Below, piece after piece: positions 6,513 through 13,398 of a stretch of DNA of 15,100 bases. Within the stretch, counting starts at the first letter, position 1. Each line of letters begins with the position of its first letter. The DNA lies in contig JAZOLH010000009.1 of NCBI GenBank assembly GCA_045652815.1, positions 1-15,100 on the forward strand. Reading direction: 5' to 3'. The position numbers and the translations under genes are program-made. The notes under the pieces were generated by a model. It saw only the letters and a list, made by a program, of their open reading frames with translations. It ran no database searches and had not been told where the DNA came from. The stretch comes from UMGS755 sp045652815 (GTDB taxonomy: Bacteria > Bacillota > Clostridia > UBA1381 > UBA9506).

Positions 6513-8417
6513 TTATTGCTCATTATAGGGCTCGGGACTGGCGCCAAAGGGAATGTAAGTCGCTCTGTCAAACTCAATGTGGAATTCATCCACCTTGGTC
6601 TCGGCAAAGATGCGATATTCCTTGGCAATGGCATCTTTTTCTTCCTGTGTTTCAGCCAGCTGGAACAGGAACATTCTTTCCACCAGCTCATTGTGGAGAT
6701 AGAGCGCATCCCACTCGTGTTTACGGTTTCCTTCGGCTTTGTCGCACCAAGCGGCAATCTCATCGCGATGAGCACGAAGCACGTCCACCGCTTTGGCGAT
6801 CTTGGCCTGCTCTTCGGGGGTTTTAATATCTTTCTCGCCGCGCATAGCCTCAGCATAGCCGCAAGCAAATACTTCTTCTAAGTATGCACGCACAAAAGCC
6901 GCACCTTCGCCAAACTGCGCCGCAAGTACTCTGTCTGCCACCTGATCAAAGGTCACATCTGCATCCCACAGGGTATCGGCAATCACGTTGATTAAAACAG
7001 CCGTGGGCAAATACGCGCGGTTAACCATACAGTTCACCAGACCGTTAAGACCCAATTCCTTGAAAGCCTTAATATCTTTGTTCGCAATCTGCGCGGTGCC
7101 CCAGTTGGTGAGTTCCTGCACATATTCGCAGCAATAATAGTAGTCAAAAATGAACATATCGCCATCGGAAACCGCCTGCCAATCACGAAGAAGCGCCAAG
7201 TTTTCGTCAACGCCTTTTAGTTCGGGAATTTTATTTAAAATGTATTCCGGTGCAGGAATGTTTTCCTTCAGTTTTTCTAAAGGATGGGTGTAGGTTCTGG
7301 AAATGGGTGCAAACATCAGAACAAAGCGTTCATGATTTTTAAAGCGCTCGCGGAGGGGTGCCCACAAAAGACCGGTGTACATTAGGAAAACAATCTTAGT
7401 GTCAAGGCCCTCTGCGGTCATCTTTTCGTCCAGTTCGTTAAGCATACGAACATAATAGTCAGATGTTCTGAGTTTTTTGCATTCTTCACATTCACAGCAG
7501 TTGTTCTGCCAGTCGGCCAGCCAGATATGTACATAATCCACATTGGGATGGGTTTTGCAGTATTCCACAACGGCGTCGCTCATCTTGTCGCGCACTTTCT
7601 GCTGGGAATAGCAAAGGTTGGTGTTTAAGGGGCGATGGTCAAAAAGACCTCTCTCACCGTTAATTTCTGCCATCATAGCGCGCTGTTCATCGGTAATCTC
7701 GCCAAAATACTGCTCCCAGGAGTTAGAATCAAGGCCAACTGCTTTGCAGGTCCAACCGTGACCCACAGCGTGATGAAGCAGGCTTCTTTTCGCGATTTCA
7801 TCACGAACAACTTCGGTAATCGCCGCCATTTCTTCGTTGGAAAGTTCAATCTGTTTCAAGCGGTTATAGTGACCTAAATAGAAAGCGCGCGGCTGGAAAA
7901 ACTGAATAAAATAGCCGTTAAAGCCAACTTTGGGCAGCCAATCAATGGTGTCAAGTAGCAGTTCCTGCTTTAAGGAACCTTCAATACAGGTAGCTCTGTG
8001 ACGATGGGCCGCTTTTTCACAAATGGACAGGGTTTTGCCTGCAAAAACTGCGGGAATATGTTCACCGTGTTTACCGGGCTTTACAAAACTAAATCCGTTT
8101 TCACGCAAAAAGCGGTACATGGCAATCAAAGTAGCACGGGCATTGGTGCCGGAAATCACACCGCAAACGCCCTCTGTATCAATCAAAACAGCATCATCTA
8201 AATTAACATCGGGAACACTGGGCAGCGCCTCGTGACCCACCACCAGATAAAGCGTATCTTTTTCTTTACCTTTAAATGTCTCCACGGGCACAACGGGATA
8301 ATCGCCCAGATAGTCACAAAGGCGCATATAGCGGGCTAAGTCGCGAGCCGCAAACATCATTGTTCGCTTTGCCTTGGCAGACAAACCGCCGATAACGGGT
8401 TTAATCTTTGTAATCAC
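6513..8417 (-). CDS. DUF4838-like putative glycoside-hydrolase-fold protein, array copy 4 (promoter-proximal)
   Basis: 634 aa. I place the start at GTG 8417: it aligns with the ATG of the sisters (xITKIKPVIGG versus MICKIKPVxGG) and has AGGAG 8 bases upstream. The longer frame to GTG 8426 would start directly against the RBS. Parts: N-terminal alpha/beta domain (YLVVGHEALP, GTNARATLIAMYRFLRENGF), barrel with RATCIEG, VGHGW, NTNLCYS, YVHIWLAD followed by N-C-C-E-C-E-E-C, then FIFDYYYCCEYVQELTNWGT, and a helical tail ending PFGASPEPYNEQ. It is the first gene of the array with the strongest promoter, so it should be the most expressed. No signal peptide or membrane segment. A cytoplasmic carbohydrate-active role is inferred from the fold pattern; reaction unknown. 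Confidence 0.78.
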   Translation of the reverse strand: MITKIKPVIGGLSAKAKRTMMFAARDLARYMRLCDYLGDYPVVPVETFKGKEKDTLYLVVGHEALPSVPDVNLDDAVLIDTEGVCGVISGTNARATLIAMYRFLRENGFSFVKPGKHGEHIPAVFAGKTLSICEKAAHRHRATCIEGSLKQELLLDTIDWLPKVGFNGYFIQFFQPRAFYLGHYNRLKQIELSNEEMAAITEVVRDEIAKRSLLHHAVGHGWTCKAVGLDSNSWEQYFGEITDEQRAMMAEINGERGLFDHRPLNTNLCYSQQKVRDKMSDAVVEYCKTHPNVDYVHIWLADWQNNCCECEECKKLRTSDYYVRMLNELDEKMTAEGLDTKIVFLMYTGLLWAPLRERFKNHERFVLMFAPISRTYTHPLEKLKENIPAPEYILNKIPELKGVDENLALLRDWQAVSDGDMFIFDYYYCCEYVQELTNWGTAQIANKDIKAFKELGLNGLVNCMVNRAYLPTAVLINVIADTLWDADVTFDQVADRVLAAQFGEGAAFVRAYLEEVFACGYAEAMRGEKDIKTPEEQAKIAKAVDVLRAHRDEIAAWCDKAEGNRKHEWDALYLHNELVERMFLFQLAETQEEKDAIAKEYRIFAETKVDEFHIEFDRATYIPFGASPEPYNEQ

Positions 8418-8452
8418 AAAAACCACTCCTAAATATCATCAAATTTACCCTT

Positions 8453-8481
8453 ATTATACATCAGCCACAAACACTTGTCAA
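8453..8481 (-). promoter_or_regulatory. Consensus sigma-A promoter of the array
   Basis: Minus-strand TTGACA (8481-8476), 17-bp spacer, TATAAT (8458-8453): a 12/12 match. It lies between the terminator of the WG-repeat gene and the AGGAG/GTG of array copy 4. A second TTGACA at about 8498-8503 on the same strand has no good -10 partner. Confidence 0.85.
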
Positions 8482-8522
8482 TATATTTTTCCACCCACTT
8501 GACAAATTCAATTTGGTACATA

Positions 8523-8550
8523 AAAAAACCACCCTTCCGGGTGGTTTTTT
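8523..8550. terminator. Terminator of the WG-repeat gene
   Basis: A 12-bp perfect inverted repeat (8523-8534 with 8539-8550, loop TTCC), A-run on the left and T-run on the right. It closes the minus-strand gene ending at 8558 and separates it from the array. Confidence 0.9.
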
Positions 8551-8557
8551 ATCATCT

Positions 8558-9949
8558 TTATTCCATTTTGTCTGCGTGAGAGAGGCAGTATTCTTCTTCA
8601 CCAAAGAGAGCAACAGAGCAACCCTCTTCTGCGCAGTAGAGCGCGCCATAATCGCCGATAGCATCAAATGCAGGGCTCACGGTTTCGCCTTTTTTGTTAA
8701 TCAGCACAAACTTTTTATCCGTTGTGCCCACAACTGCAAAACCATCATCGGTAAACAAAGAGCCATAGGGATACTGTGCCTCAAACACATATCTGTCCTT
8801 GGTATCAAGGTAAACGTATTTTCCGTCTTCAACCACACAAGTCACCTTATCGGTAAACACATTCACAGCACTTTCAAAACGGGCTTTGATGGAATAGGAA
8901 CCCTTTTTATCAATAAAGCCCCATTTATCGCCGATGCGAATCACTGCACGACCATCTTTAAATGTGGAAGCAGCACTGTATCTCGGCTCAATAATAAACT
9001 TGCCTTTTTTGTTGATAAAGCCGACTTTTTCATCTTTTAAAACAGCCGCCAGACCGCTTGAAAAATCGCCTGCGTGGTCAAACTGCAGAGGAATCACAAG
9101 GTCGCCCTTTTTGTTCACAAAGCCCCATTTATCCTTGGTCATAACACGAGCCAGATTGCCGGAAAATTCGCCTGCATAATCAAACTGAGGCGAAATCACA
9201 TAGTCGCCTTTTTTGTCAATATAACCATACTGACCATTGACCATAACACGAGCAAAATCACCCACGAAGACATCGGCATCGTCAAACTTTGCATCAATTT
9301 TAAAGTTGCCACGTTTATCAATAAATCCTGCGTGACCATCTTGTTCTACCAGCGCCAGCTTATCATAAAATACGTCTGCCGCATCAAACTGCAGGGGAAT
9401 CACAACACGACCGCGCTTGTTCACATAGCCCCACTTATCATTGACCATAACCGGTGCCAGACCATTTGAGAATACATCAGCTTCTTCAAACTGGGGATCA
9501 ATCACAAAGCGACCCTTTGTGTTAACATAGCCATACAGGCCGCCCTTTTGCACCAGTGCCAAACCCTCGGAAAATTCCTCGGCAACATCAAACTGCGGCT
9601 CAATCACCACTTTGCCGCTTTTGTTGATAAAGCCAAATTTCTCATCTTTTTCAACAATGGCATATTTGCCAACAAAAGCCTCTGCCGAATCGTAAGCCGG
9701 CTGAATCACAATCTTGCCTTTTTTATCGGCATAGCCCCATTCCCCGTCAATTTCAACGGGCACAAGACCGGAATTAAACATGAAAACTTCCGGCTCTTCT
9801 GCCGGCAACAGACTTTCAAAAAACGAATCCCATGCATTGCGGCTTGTGCTCATTACAAATGCCGCACAGATGATGCAGAGAATCAGAATAAACCAGGTTG
9901 ATTTTTTCACTTTCGGTTTATATGTTACATTGTTCGCGGTTTGACTCAT
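8558..9949 (-). CDS. Membrane-anchored WG-repeat protein
   Basis: 463 aa. A basic N-terminus (KPKVKKS) precedes one hydrophobic helix at about 19-34 (FILILCIICAAFVM), so an inner-membrane anchor with the rest probably outside; no lipobox or clear cleavage site. From residue 71 on there are about eleven repeats of roughly 34 aa of the form W/Y-G-[YF]-[IV]-[ND]-K-K-G-x-[YVF]-V-I-x-P-x-F-D-x-A-x-x-F (starts near 71, 105, 139, 173, 207, 241, 275, 309, 343, 378, 413), the last two degenerate. This matches the WG-containing repeat family, which is thought to form beta-rich domains, mostly without known function. Start at ATG 9949 follows a G-run at 9957-9962 with usable spacing. Own promoter and terminator. 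The C-terminus holds three Cys (439, 444, 455) that could form a disulfide. Confidence 0.88.
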   Translation of the reverse strand: MSQTANNVTYKPKVKKSTWFILILCIICAAFVMSTSRNAWDSFFESLLPAEEPEVFMFNSGLVPVEIDGEWGYADKKGKIVIQPAYDSAEAFVGKYAIVEKDEKFGFINKSGKVVIEPQFDVAEEFSEGLALVQKGGLYGYVNTKGRFVIDPQFEEADVFSNGLAPVMVNDKWGYVNKRGRVVIPLQFDAADVFYDKLALVEQDGHAGFIDKRGNFKIDAKFDDADVFVGDFARVMVNGQYGYIDKKGDYVISPQFDYAGEFSGNLARVMTKDKWGFVNKKGDLVIPLQFDHAGDFSSGLAAVLKDEKVGFINKKGKFIIEPRYSAASTFKDGRAVIRIGDKWGFIDKKGSYSIKARFESAVNVFTDKVTCVVEDGKYVYLDTKDRYVFEAQYPYGSLFTDDGFAVVGTTDKKFVLINKKGETVSPAFDAIGDYGALYCAEEGCSVALFGEEEYCLSHADKME

Positions 9950-10012
9950 GTCAAAAGCCCCCCATATTGTAAATGAATTATCTTGTAAATTTATAAAATT
10001 CTATACACATTA

Positions 10013-10041
10013 ATTATAACAAAAACAGCGACCAAAGTCAA
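10013..10041 (-). promoter_or_regulatory. Sigma-A promoter of the WG-repeat gene
   Basis: Minus-strand TTGACT (10041-10036), 17-bp spacer, TATAAT (10018-10013), one mismatch overall. The predicted leader is about 55 nt. Confidence 0.8.
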
Positions 10042-10067
10042 CACAAAGCAAGTGTGTTAAAACCCAA

Positions 10068-10099
10068 AAAAAGAACCCCGCAAAAGCGAGGTTCTTTTT
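10068..10099. terminator. Terminator of the gene at 10103-10888
   Basis: A 14-position inverted repeat (10068-10081 with 10086-10099, loop AAAA), one position pairing as G-U in the minus-strand RNA, with A-run and T-run flanks. Confidence 0.87.
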
Positions 10100-10102
10100 A
10101 TA

Positions 10103-10888
10103 TTACCACATAAGCGGTTCTGCTTCAAAGGGGAACATCATATGTTCTTTGTTCCATTTCATACCATCGTAGTCGATAACGAAAGGCGCAATATCGTTAG
10201 AGGGCAAAATCTCCAGTTCGCCGGTACGCCATTCATAGATGCGTTCGTTACTATACTGTCTTTCCAGATTCATAAAACTTGCACGACGGTTTTCTAAATC
10301 AATATCCATAATGTACAGTTCGCGATAGGTTTCTGCAGTTGTACCGCCTTCCCACCAACCCAGAAGGTTTTCCTTGTTCCATTTGGTAGAAACCACGGTT
10401 TCGTTGCCGCTTTCTAAGTTCCAGGATTCATCAGACACGTTGTAAACCAAATCGAGCTGGAATGTTTTTTTACAAATTTCACTCTCTGCGGTAGCCACAA
10501 CCGTTACCAAATCCTGCATATTATCAACAACGTTATGTTTAATGTCAAACTCTGTTACCTTCGCATCAAATGTGGCATTAATAGCCGCAACACGCTCGTA
10601 GCGTTCACGAACAAAAGCTTCAATATCCGCATCGGGCACACCCAAAGACGGATCGAACTTGCCGGACTGTACGGGAGGAGTCTGACTACCATCGTCGGAA
10701 GAGCCGGCAAAGAACCAAATAGCAAGACCAATAACCGCTACCAAAAGCACCGCACAAAGCGCAATCAGCAGAATTTTTTTGGTTTTCGGGCTCAAAGCCA
10801 CCTTCTGTGCTCTCGCTTCCTTTTGCGCCTGCTTATATTTAGCAGAGCGTTTCACGTATTCGGGCACATCGTTTTTCTTATTAAACAT
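10103..10888 (-). CDS. Single-pass membrane protein with extracytoplasmic domain, unrecognised
   Basis: 261 aa from ATG 10888, which has AAAGGTGG 8 bases upstream; an earlier in-frame GTG at 10900 overlaps that RBS and is rejected. The cytoplasmic N-terminus is short and strongly charged (VKRSAKYKQAQKEARAQK), followed by a transmembrane helix at about 39-61 (ILLIALCAVLLVAVIGLAIW) and a Gly/Ser/Pro/Gln linker (GSSDDGSQTPPVQSG). The remaining 180 residues are presumably outside the membrane, mixed alpha/beta, with a Trp-rich part (LLGWWEGG, KMNW-type turns, ending EPLMW). I do not recognise a catalytic motif. It has its own promoter and terminator. Like the WG-repeat protein next to it, it is an N-terminally anchored surface protein; whether they act together is not shown by the sequence. 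Confidence 0.8.
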   Translation of the reverse strand: MFNKKNDVPEYVKRSAKYKQAQKEARAQKVALSPKTKKILLIALCAVLLVAVIGLAIWFFAGSSDDGSQTPPVQSGKFDPSLGVPDADIEAFVRERYERVAAINATFDAKVTEFDIKHNVVDNMQDLVTVVATAESEICKKTFQLDLVYNVSDESWNLESGNETVVSTKWNKENLLGWWEGGTTAETYRELYIMDIDLENRRASFMNLERQYSNERIYEWRTGELEILPSNDIAPFVIDYDGMKWNKEHMMFPFEAEPLMW

Positions 10889-10924
10889 ATGTAAAACCAC
10901 CTTTTATTTGTCATTACTTTTTTA

Positions 10925-10953
10925 ATTATACCAAAAGAACGTGGGGCGGTCAA
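10925..10953 (-). promoter_or_regulatory. Sigma-A promoter of the gene at 10103-10888
   Basis: Minus-strand TTGACC (10953-10948), 17-bp spacer, TATAAT (10930-10925), one mismatch overall. Confidence 0.8.
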
Positions 10954-11012
10954 CTAAAGATTTGATTCCTTCAAGAAAAATTTACAATCTCCTGCCTTTT
11001 CTGACAAAAAGA

Positions 11013-11041
11013 TGGACTCTTGCCTAAATCTATGTTACAAT
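11013..11041 (+). promoter_or_regulatory. Probable promoter of the ECF-S/kinase fusion gene
   Basis: TGGACT (11013-11018), 17-bp spacer, TACAAT (11036-11041): moderate match. The predicted start of transcription near 11048 lies downstream of the earliest in-frame ATG (11040) and leaves a short leader with AGAAGG before ATG 11067, which supports that start. Confidence 0.55.
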
Positions 11042-11066
11042 GAAAGAGATGGAAAGAAGGATGCTT

Positions 11067-12671
11067 ATGAAACATAACAAAACATTTAAAATGATATTAG
11101 CGGCACTTTTCCTGGCCCTTGCCTATGTAATGCCTTTCTTCACAGGTCAGATTCCCGAAATCGGCTCTATGCTCTGCCCTATGCATATCCCCGTTCTGCT
11201 CTGCGGTTATCTCTGTGGCTGGCGTTGGGGGCTTTTGGTTGGCTTTTTAGCGCCCCTCACCCGCTCCCTGTTTTTAGGCATGCCGCCCTTGTTCCCTGCG
11301 GCCATCTGTATGGCCTTTGAACTGGCAACCTATGGCGCAGTAGCAGGACGTTTGCACCGGATGTTCCCCCGCAAAAAGATCTTTATTTATCTTTCCCTTC
11401 TGTCTGCTATGGTGCGAGGACGACTGGTTTGGGGCGTGGCAATGTTTATCTGCCTAGGTCTCTCCGGCGGTTCATTCGGCTTTTCTGCCTTTTTGGCAGG
11501 GGCGATTACCAACGCCATCCCCGGCATTATCGTGCAACTGGTTTTGGTCCCCGTGATTGTGATGCTTCTGGAAAACGCCAATCTCTTTAAAAAACAAACC
11601 GATCGAAATGGTCGTGTGGATACTGCCTTGCATGTACGCAAGCATTTTGAGCGTTATCCCGATTTACAAATCGAAGATGTGTTTAAGTTTCTGCATCAGA
11701 GTGCATTTGGCCCCGAGCATCTGCTCTCCTCGCCTGAAGTGGCAACAGCTCGCATCCGAGGAGAAGCCGCAGATATGACAGAAACCCTCTGTCCCCTGAG
11801 CGAAAACTTAGATGGCAATTATGCCCGCGTACACCTGTCCGCCCTAGCGCAAGGTCTTGCCCCTGAAACCTTGGGTAAGCTCTTTTATCTCTCCGCTGTG
11901 CACGAGCCCGAAGGGCCGGCGGCACTGGAAGAAAAACTCGCTAAAGCAAGAGAGATGATTGAAGGCGGCGCATTGCCCTTCTCCCTCGCTGAATGGGACG
12001 AAAAAGTCCTCGCTTGGAAAAAAGAAGGCTACTCGGCTCTGCACCATTCAGATAGTTTCCGCAAGGCCTATGCCCCTGCCTATCGTGTGATTGCAGACCG
12101 TTTTATTCCCTTCCTCCCCTTGTTTACGGAAATTGACAAAGGTCTTGCAAAAGGCAATGTAACCCTCGCTATTGAAGGCGGTAGCGCCAGCGGTAAAACC
12201 ACCTTGGCATCTATGCTGGAGCAGGTCTATGATTGCAGTCTTCTGCATATGGATGACTTTTTCCTGCAGAGCCATCAGCGCACAAAAGAGCGCCTCGCAG
12301 AGCCCGGTGGCAACGTGGATAGAGAGCGGTTTTTAGAGGAAGTGCTCCTGCCTCTTAGCCGCCGAGAGCCTATTGAATACCGTCCCTTTGATTGTGCAAC
12401 GGGTTCTATCTCGTTTTCCACCCGTGTGATGCCCAAGCCCTTAACGGTAATTGAGGGGGCATACTCCATGCATCCCGATCTTGCACCTTATTACAATCTG
12501 TCCGTCTTCTTAAATGTTGACCAAGACACCCAGAAAAAGCGTATCCTGAAACGAAATACGCCCCAAATGGCAGAACGCTTTTTCAAAGAATGGATTCCAT
12601 TAGAACACACCTATTTCGACAAGATGGATACAAAATCTCGTTGTGATATGGTTGTTACAATCAAAGAGTAA
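11067..12671 (+). CDS. ECF-transporter S-component-like domain fused to a uridine-kinase-like P-loop kinase
   Basis: 534 aa from ATG 11067, chosen because AGAAGG lies 6 bases upstream; ATGs at 11040, 11049 and 11061 lack spacing or precede the predicted transcription start. Residues about 8-172 form five to six membrane helices with MLCPMHIPVLLCGYLCGWRW, APLTRSLFLGMPPLFPAA and FELATYG, the pattern of small-molecule-binding S components of energy-coupling-factor transporters. Residues about 185-360 are a soluble, mostly helical domain I cannot name (FKFLHQSAFGPEHLL). Residues about 365-534 are a P-loop kinase of the uridine-kinase/phosphoribulokinase type: Walker A G371-G-S-A-S-G-K377-T-T, M395-D-D-F-F, R438-P-F-D, V461-I-E-G. 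Inference: it takes up a vitamin or nucleoside and phosphorylates it to trap it. No ECF ATPase or T component is visible here, so it would use a shared module. Substrate unknown. Confidence 0.82.
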   Translation: MKHNKTFKMILAALFLALAYVMPFFTGQIPEIGSMLCPMHIPVLLCGYLCGWRWGLLVGFLAPLTRSLFLGMPPLFPAAICMAFELATYGAVAGRLHRMFPRKKIFIYLSLLSAMVRGRLVWGVAMFICLGLSGGSFGFSAFLAGAITNAIPGIIVQLVLVPVIVMLLENANLFKKQTDRNGRVDTALHVRKHFERYPDLQIEDVFKFLHQSAFGPEHLLSSPEVATARIRGEAADMTETLCPLSENLDGNYARVHLSALAQGLAPETLGKLFYLSAVHEPEGPAALEEKLAKAREMIEGGALPFSLAEWDEKVLAWKKEGYSALHHSDSFRKAYAPAYRVIADRFIPFLPLFTEIDKGLAKGNVTLAIEGGSASGKTTLASMLEQVYDCSLLHMDDFFLQSHQRTKERLAEPGGNVDRERFLEEVLLPLSRREPIEYRPFDCATGSISFSTRVMPKPLTVIEGAYSMHPDLAPYYNLSVFLNVDQDTQKKRILKRNTPQMAERFFKEWIPLEHTYFDKMDTKSRCDMVVTIKE

Positions 12672-12673
12672 AG

Positions 12674-12702
12674 AAAAAACCACCCCATCGGGGTGGTTTT
12701 TT
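12674..12702. terminator. Terminator of the fusion gene
   Basis: A 13-bp perfect inverted repeat (12674-12686 with 12690-12702, loop ATC) with A-run and T-run flanks, two bases after the stop. It can also serve the convergent small gene ending at 12710. Confidence 0.9.
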
Positions 12703-12709
12703 AATGCTC

Positions 12710-12946
12710 TCAACCAAAATCATGACGCGTTCCGGCGTCAATTTGATATTTTTCAAAGACACAAACAATCGCTTCAATCGCTTCAAAATCATCATATTCT
12801 TCATTCGTAATAATATCCTGAATTTCACTTATCATCTTAATGGCCGTTGTATTGGCAATTTTATTTTCATCTATTTTAAAATCATGGATACGGTTTACAA
12901 CATAATCTGCAATGTACGCTTTTAATAAATCAAGCTTGATTCTCAT
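12710..12946 (-). CDS. Small conserved-looking acidic protein, function unknown
   Basis: 78 aa, starting MRIKLDLLKAYIADYVVNRI and ending VCVFEKYQIDAGTRHDFG. ATG 12946 has a G-rich RBS (GGGGGC at about 12953-12958) and a perfect promoter further up. The sequence is amphipathic-helical and acidic, with no membrane segment, signal peptide or known catalytic motif. The ending F-E-K-Y-x-I-x-x-G-x-x-H-D-F resembles small uncharacterised proteins I recall from many Firmicutes; that is memory, not a search. It is transcribed away from the XRE gene at 13083, and its promoter is covered by palindromes, so it is very likely the target of that repressor. The plus-strand frame at 12704-12925 is its shadow. 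Confidence 0.72.
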   Translation of the reverse strand: MRIKLDLLKAYIADYVVNRIHDFKIDENKIANTTAIKMISEIQDIITNEEYDDFEAIEAIVCVFEKYQIDAGTRHDFG

Positions 12947-12983
12947 AACAAAGCCCCCTGATAAAATATTAGCACATAGTTTT

Positions 12984-13000
12984 AATTCCGTATCGGAATT
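12984..13000. promoter_or_regulatory. Palindromic operator candidate 1
   Basis: AATTCCG-TAT-CGGAATT, a perfect 17-bp palindrome at the predicted transcription start of the small gene. It has the same outer AATTC/GAATT arms and spacing as candidate 2. Confidence 0.65.
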
Positions 13001-13006
13001 TATTTA

Positions 13007-13035
13007 ATTATAATTCTAATATAGAATTATGTCAA
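13007..13035 (-). promoter_or_regulatory. Consensus sigma-A promoter of the small gene at 12710-12946
   Basis: Minus-strand TTGACA (13035-13030), 17-bp spacer, TATAAT (13012-13007): 12/12 match. The spacer is filled by operator candidate 2. Confidence 0.83.
13010..13030. promoter_or_regulatory. Palindromic operator candidate 2
   Basis: A perfect 21-bp palindrome with core AATTCTA-ATA-TAGAATT (13012-13028). It sits exactly between the -35 and -10 boxes of the minus-strand promoter, where a bound repressor would exclude RNA polymerase. Confidence 0.68.
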
Positions 13036-13039
13036 GCGA

Positions 13040-13074
13040 TTTTTAGAATATACTAATGATAAATATTCTAAAAA
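13040..13074. promoter_or_regulatory. Inverted repeat at the start of the XRE gene
   Basis: Two perfect 12-base arms (TTTTTAGAATAT at 13040-13051, ATATTCTAAAAA at 13063-13074) 11 bases apart. The arms carry the TAGAAT/ATTCTA half sites of candidate 2 in the opposite arrangement. It covers a possible -10 box TATACT (13049-13054) and the region just before the RBS, so it fits an autoregulatory operator or a leader hairpin. I found no good -35 for the plus-strand promoter. Confidence 0.55.
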
Positions 13075-13082
13075 GGAATTAT

Positions 13083-13334
13083 ATGCTTATGAAAATTAGA
13101 AAACAAATATACGGAGATAAAAATAATGTAGGTAAAAATATTGAAAAAATCCGAAAATCAAAGGGAATCAAGCAAAAGGACTTTATTGCACAAATGCAAA
13201 TTATGGGATGCGATATAAATCCAACAAGTTATTCGAAACTTGAAGGGCAAGTTCGCAGTGCAACAGATAAAGAAATTTATGTTATTGCAAAGATCTTGGG
13301 CATTTCAATGGAGACACTGTTTGAGGAAAACTGA
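13083..13334 (+). CDS. XRE-family (Cro/CI-type) transcriptional regulator
   Basis: 83 aa from ATG 13083, preceded by AAGGA 5 bases upstream; ATG 13089 is a close alternative, and ATG 13056 would lie upstream of the likely transcription start. Residues about 15-81 are a complete HTH_XRE domain: VGKNIEKIRKSKGIKQKDFI, the recognition helix region around NPTSYSKLEG, and DKEIYVIAKILGISMETLFE, which is the usual domain end. It has no partner domain, so it is a stand-alone DNA-binding protein, likely a dimeric repressor. The divergent promoter region holds three inverted repeats sharing half sites; it probably represses the small gene at 12710-12946 and itself. The gene is AT-rich relative to the left part of the window. 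Confidence 0.85.
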   Translation: MLMKIRKQIYGDKNNVGKNIEKIRKSKGIKQKDFIAQMQIMGCDINPTSYSKLEGQVRSATDKEIYVIAKILGISMETLFEEN

Positions 13335-13398
13335 AAAACACCCTATGGATAGGTTCTTGGGCAAAGCAGAACAATTATGGCAACATTAAAATCAAGAG

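Larger units (their letters stand above)
6343..6705. repeat. Direct repeat unit A (first copy at 4331-4695)
   Basis: Partner of 4331-4695. Differences are scattered single bases plus a two-base indel in the promoter spacer that explains the change from 17 to 15 bp. Confidence 0.8.

Noticed and set aside
4331..6705. Insertion sequence or CRISPR array as the source of the repeats
   Set aside because: The repeats are coding ends plus gaps of neighbouring paralogues, one gene length apart; no transposase, terminal repeats or short regular spacers are seen.
8417..8426. GTG 8426 as start of array copy 4
   Set aside because: It abuts the AGGAG, whereas GTG 8417 has normal spacing and aligns with the ATG of the sister genes.
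8513..9901. Several plus-strand open frames of 80-175 codons opposite the WG-repeat gene
   Set aside because: They are antisense shadows of a repetitive gene; they have no RBS, and the minus-strand frame shows the clear repeat pattern.
10889..11012. A riboswitch ahead of the ECF-S/kinase gene that would reveal its substrate
   Set aside because: The predicted transcription start leaves only about 20 nt of leader, and no known aptamer core is recognisable.
13344..13390. A 14-codon frame (MDRFLGKAEQLWQH) between the two XRE genes
   Set aside because: No convincing RBS and too short to judge; may be a leader peptide or a gene remnant, but nothing supports either.
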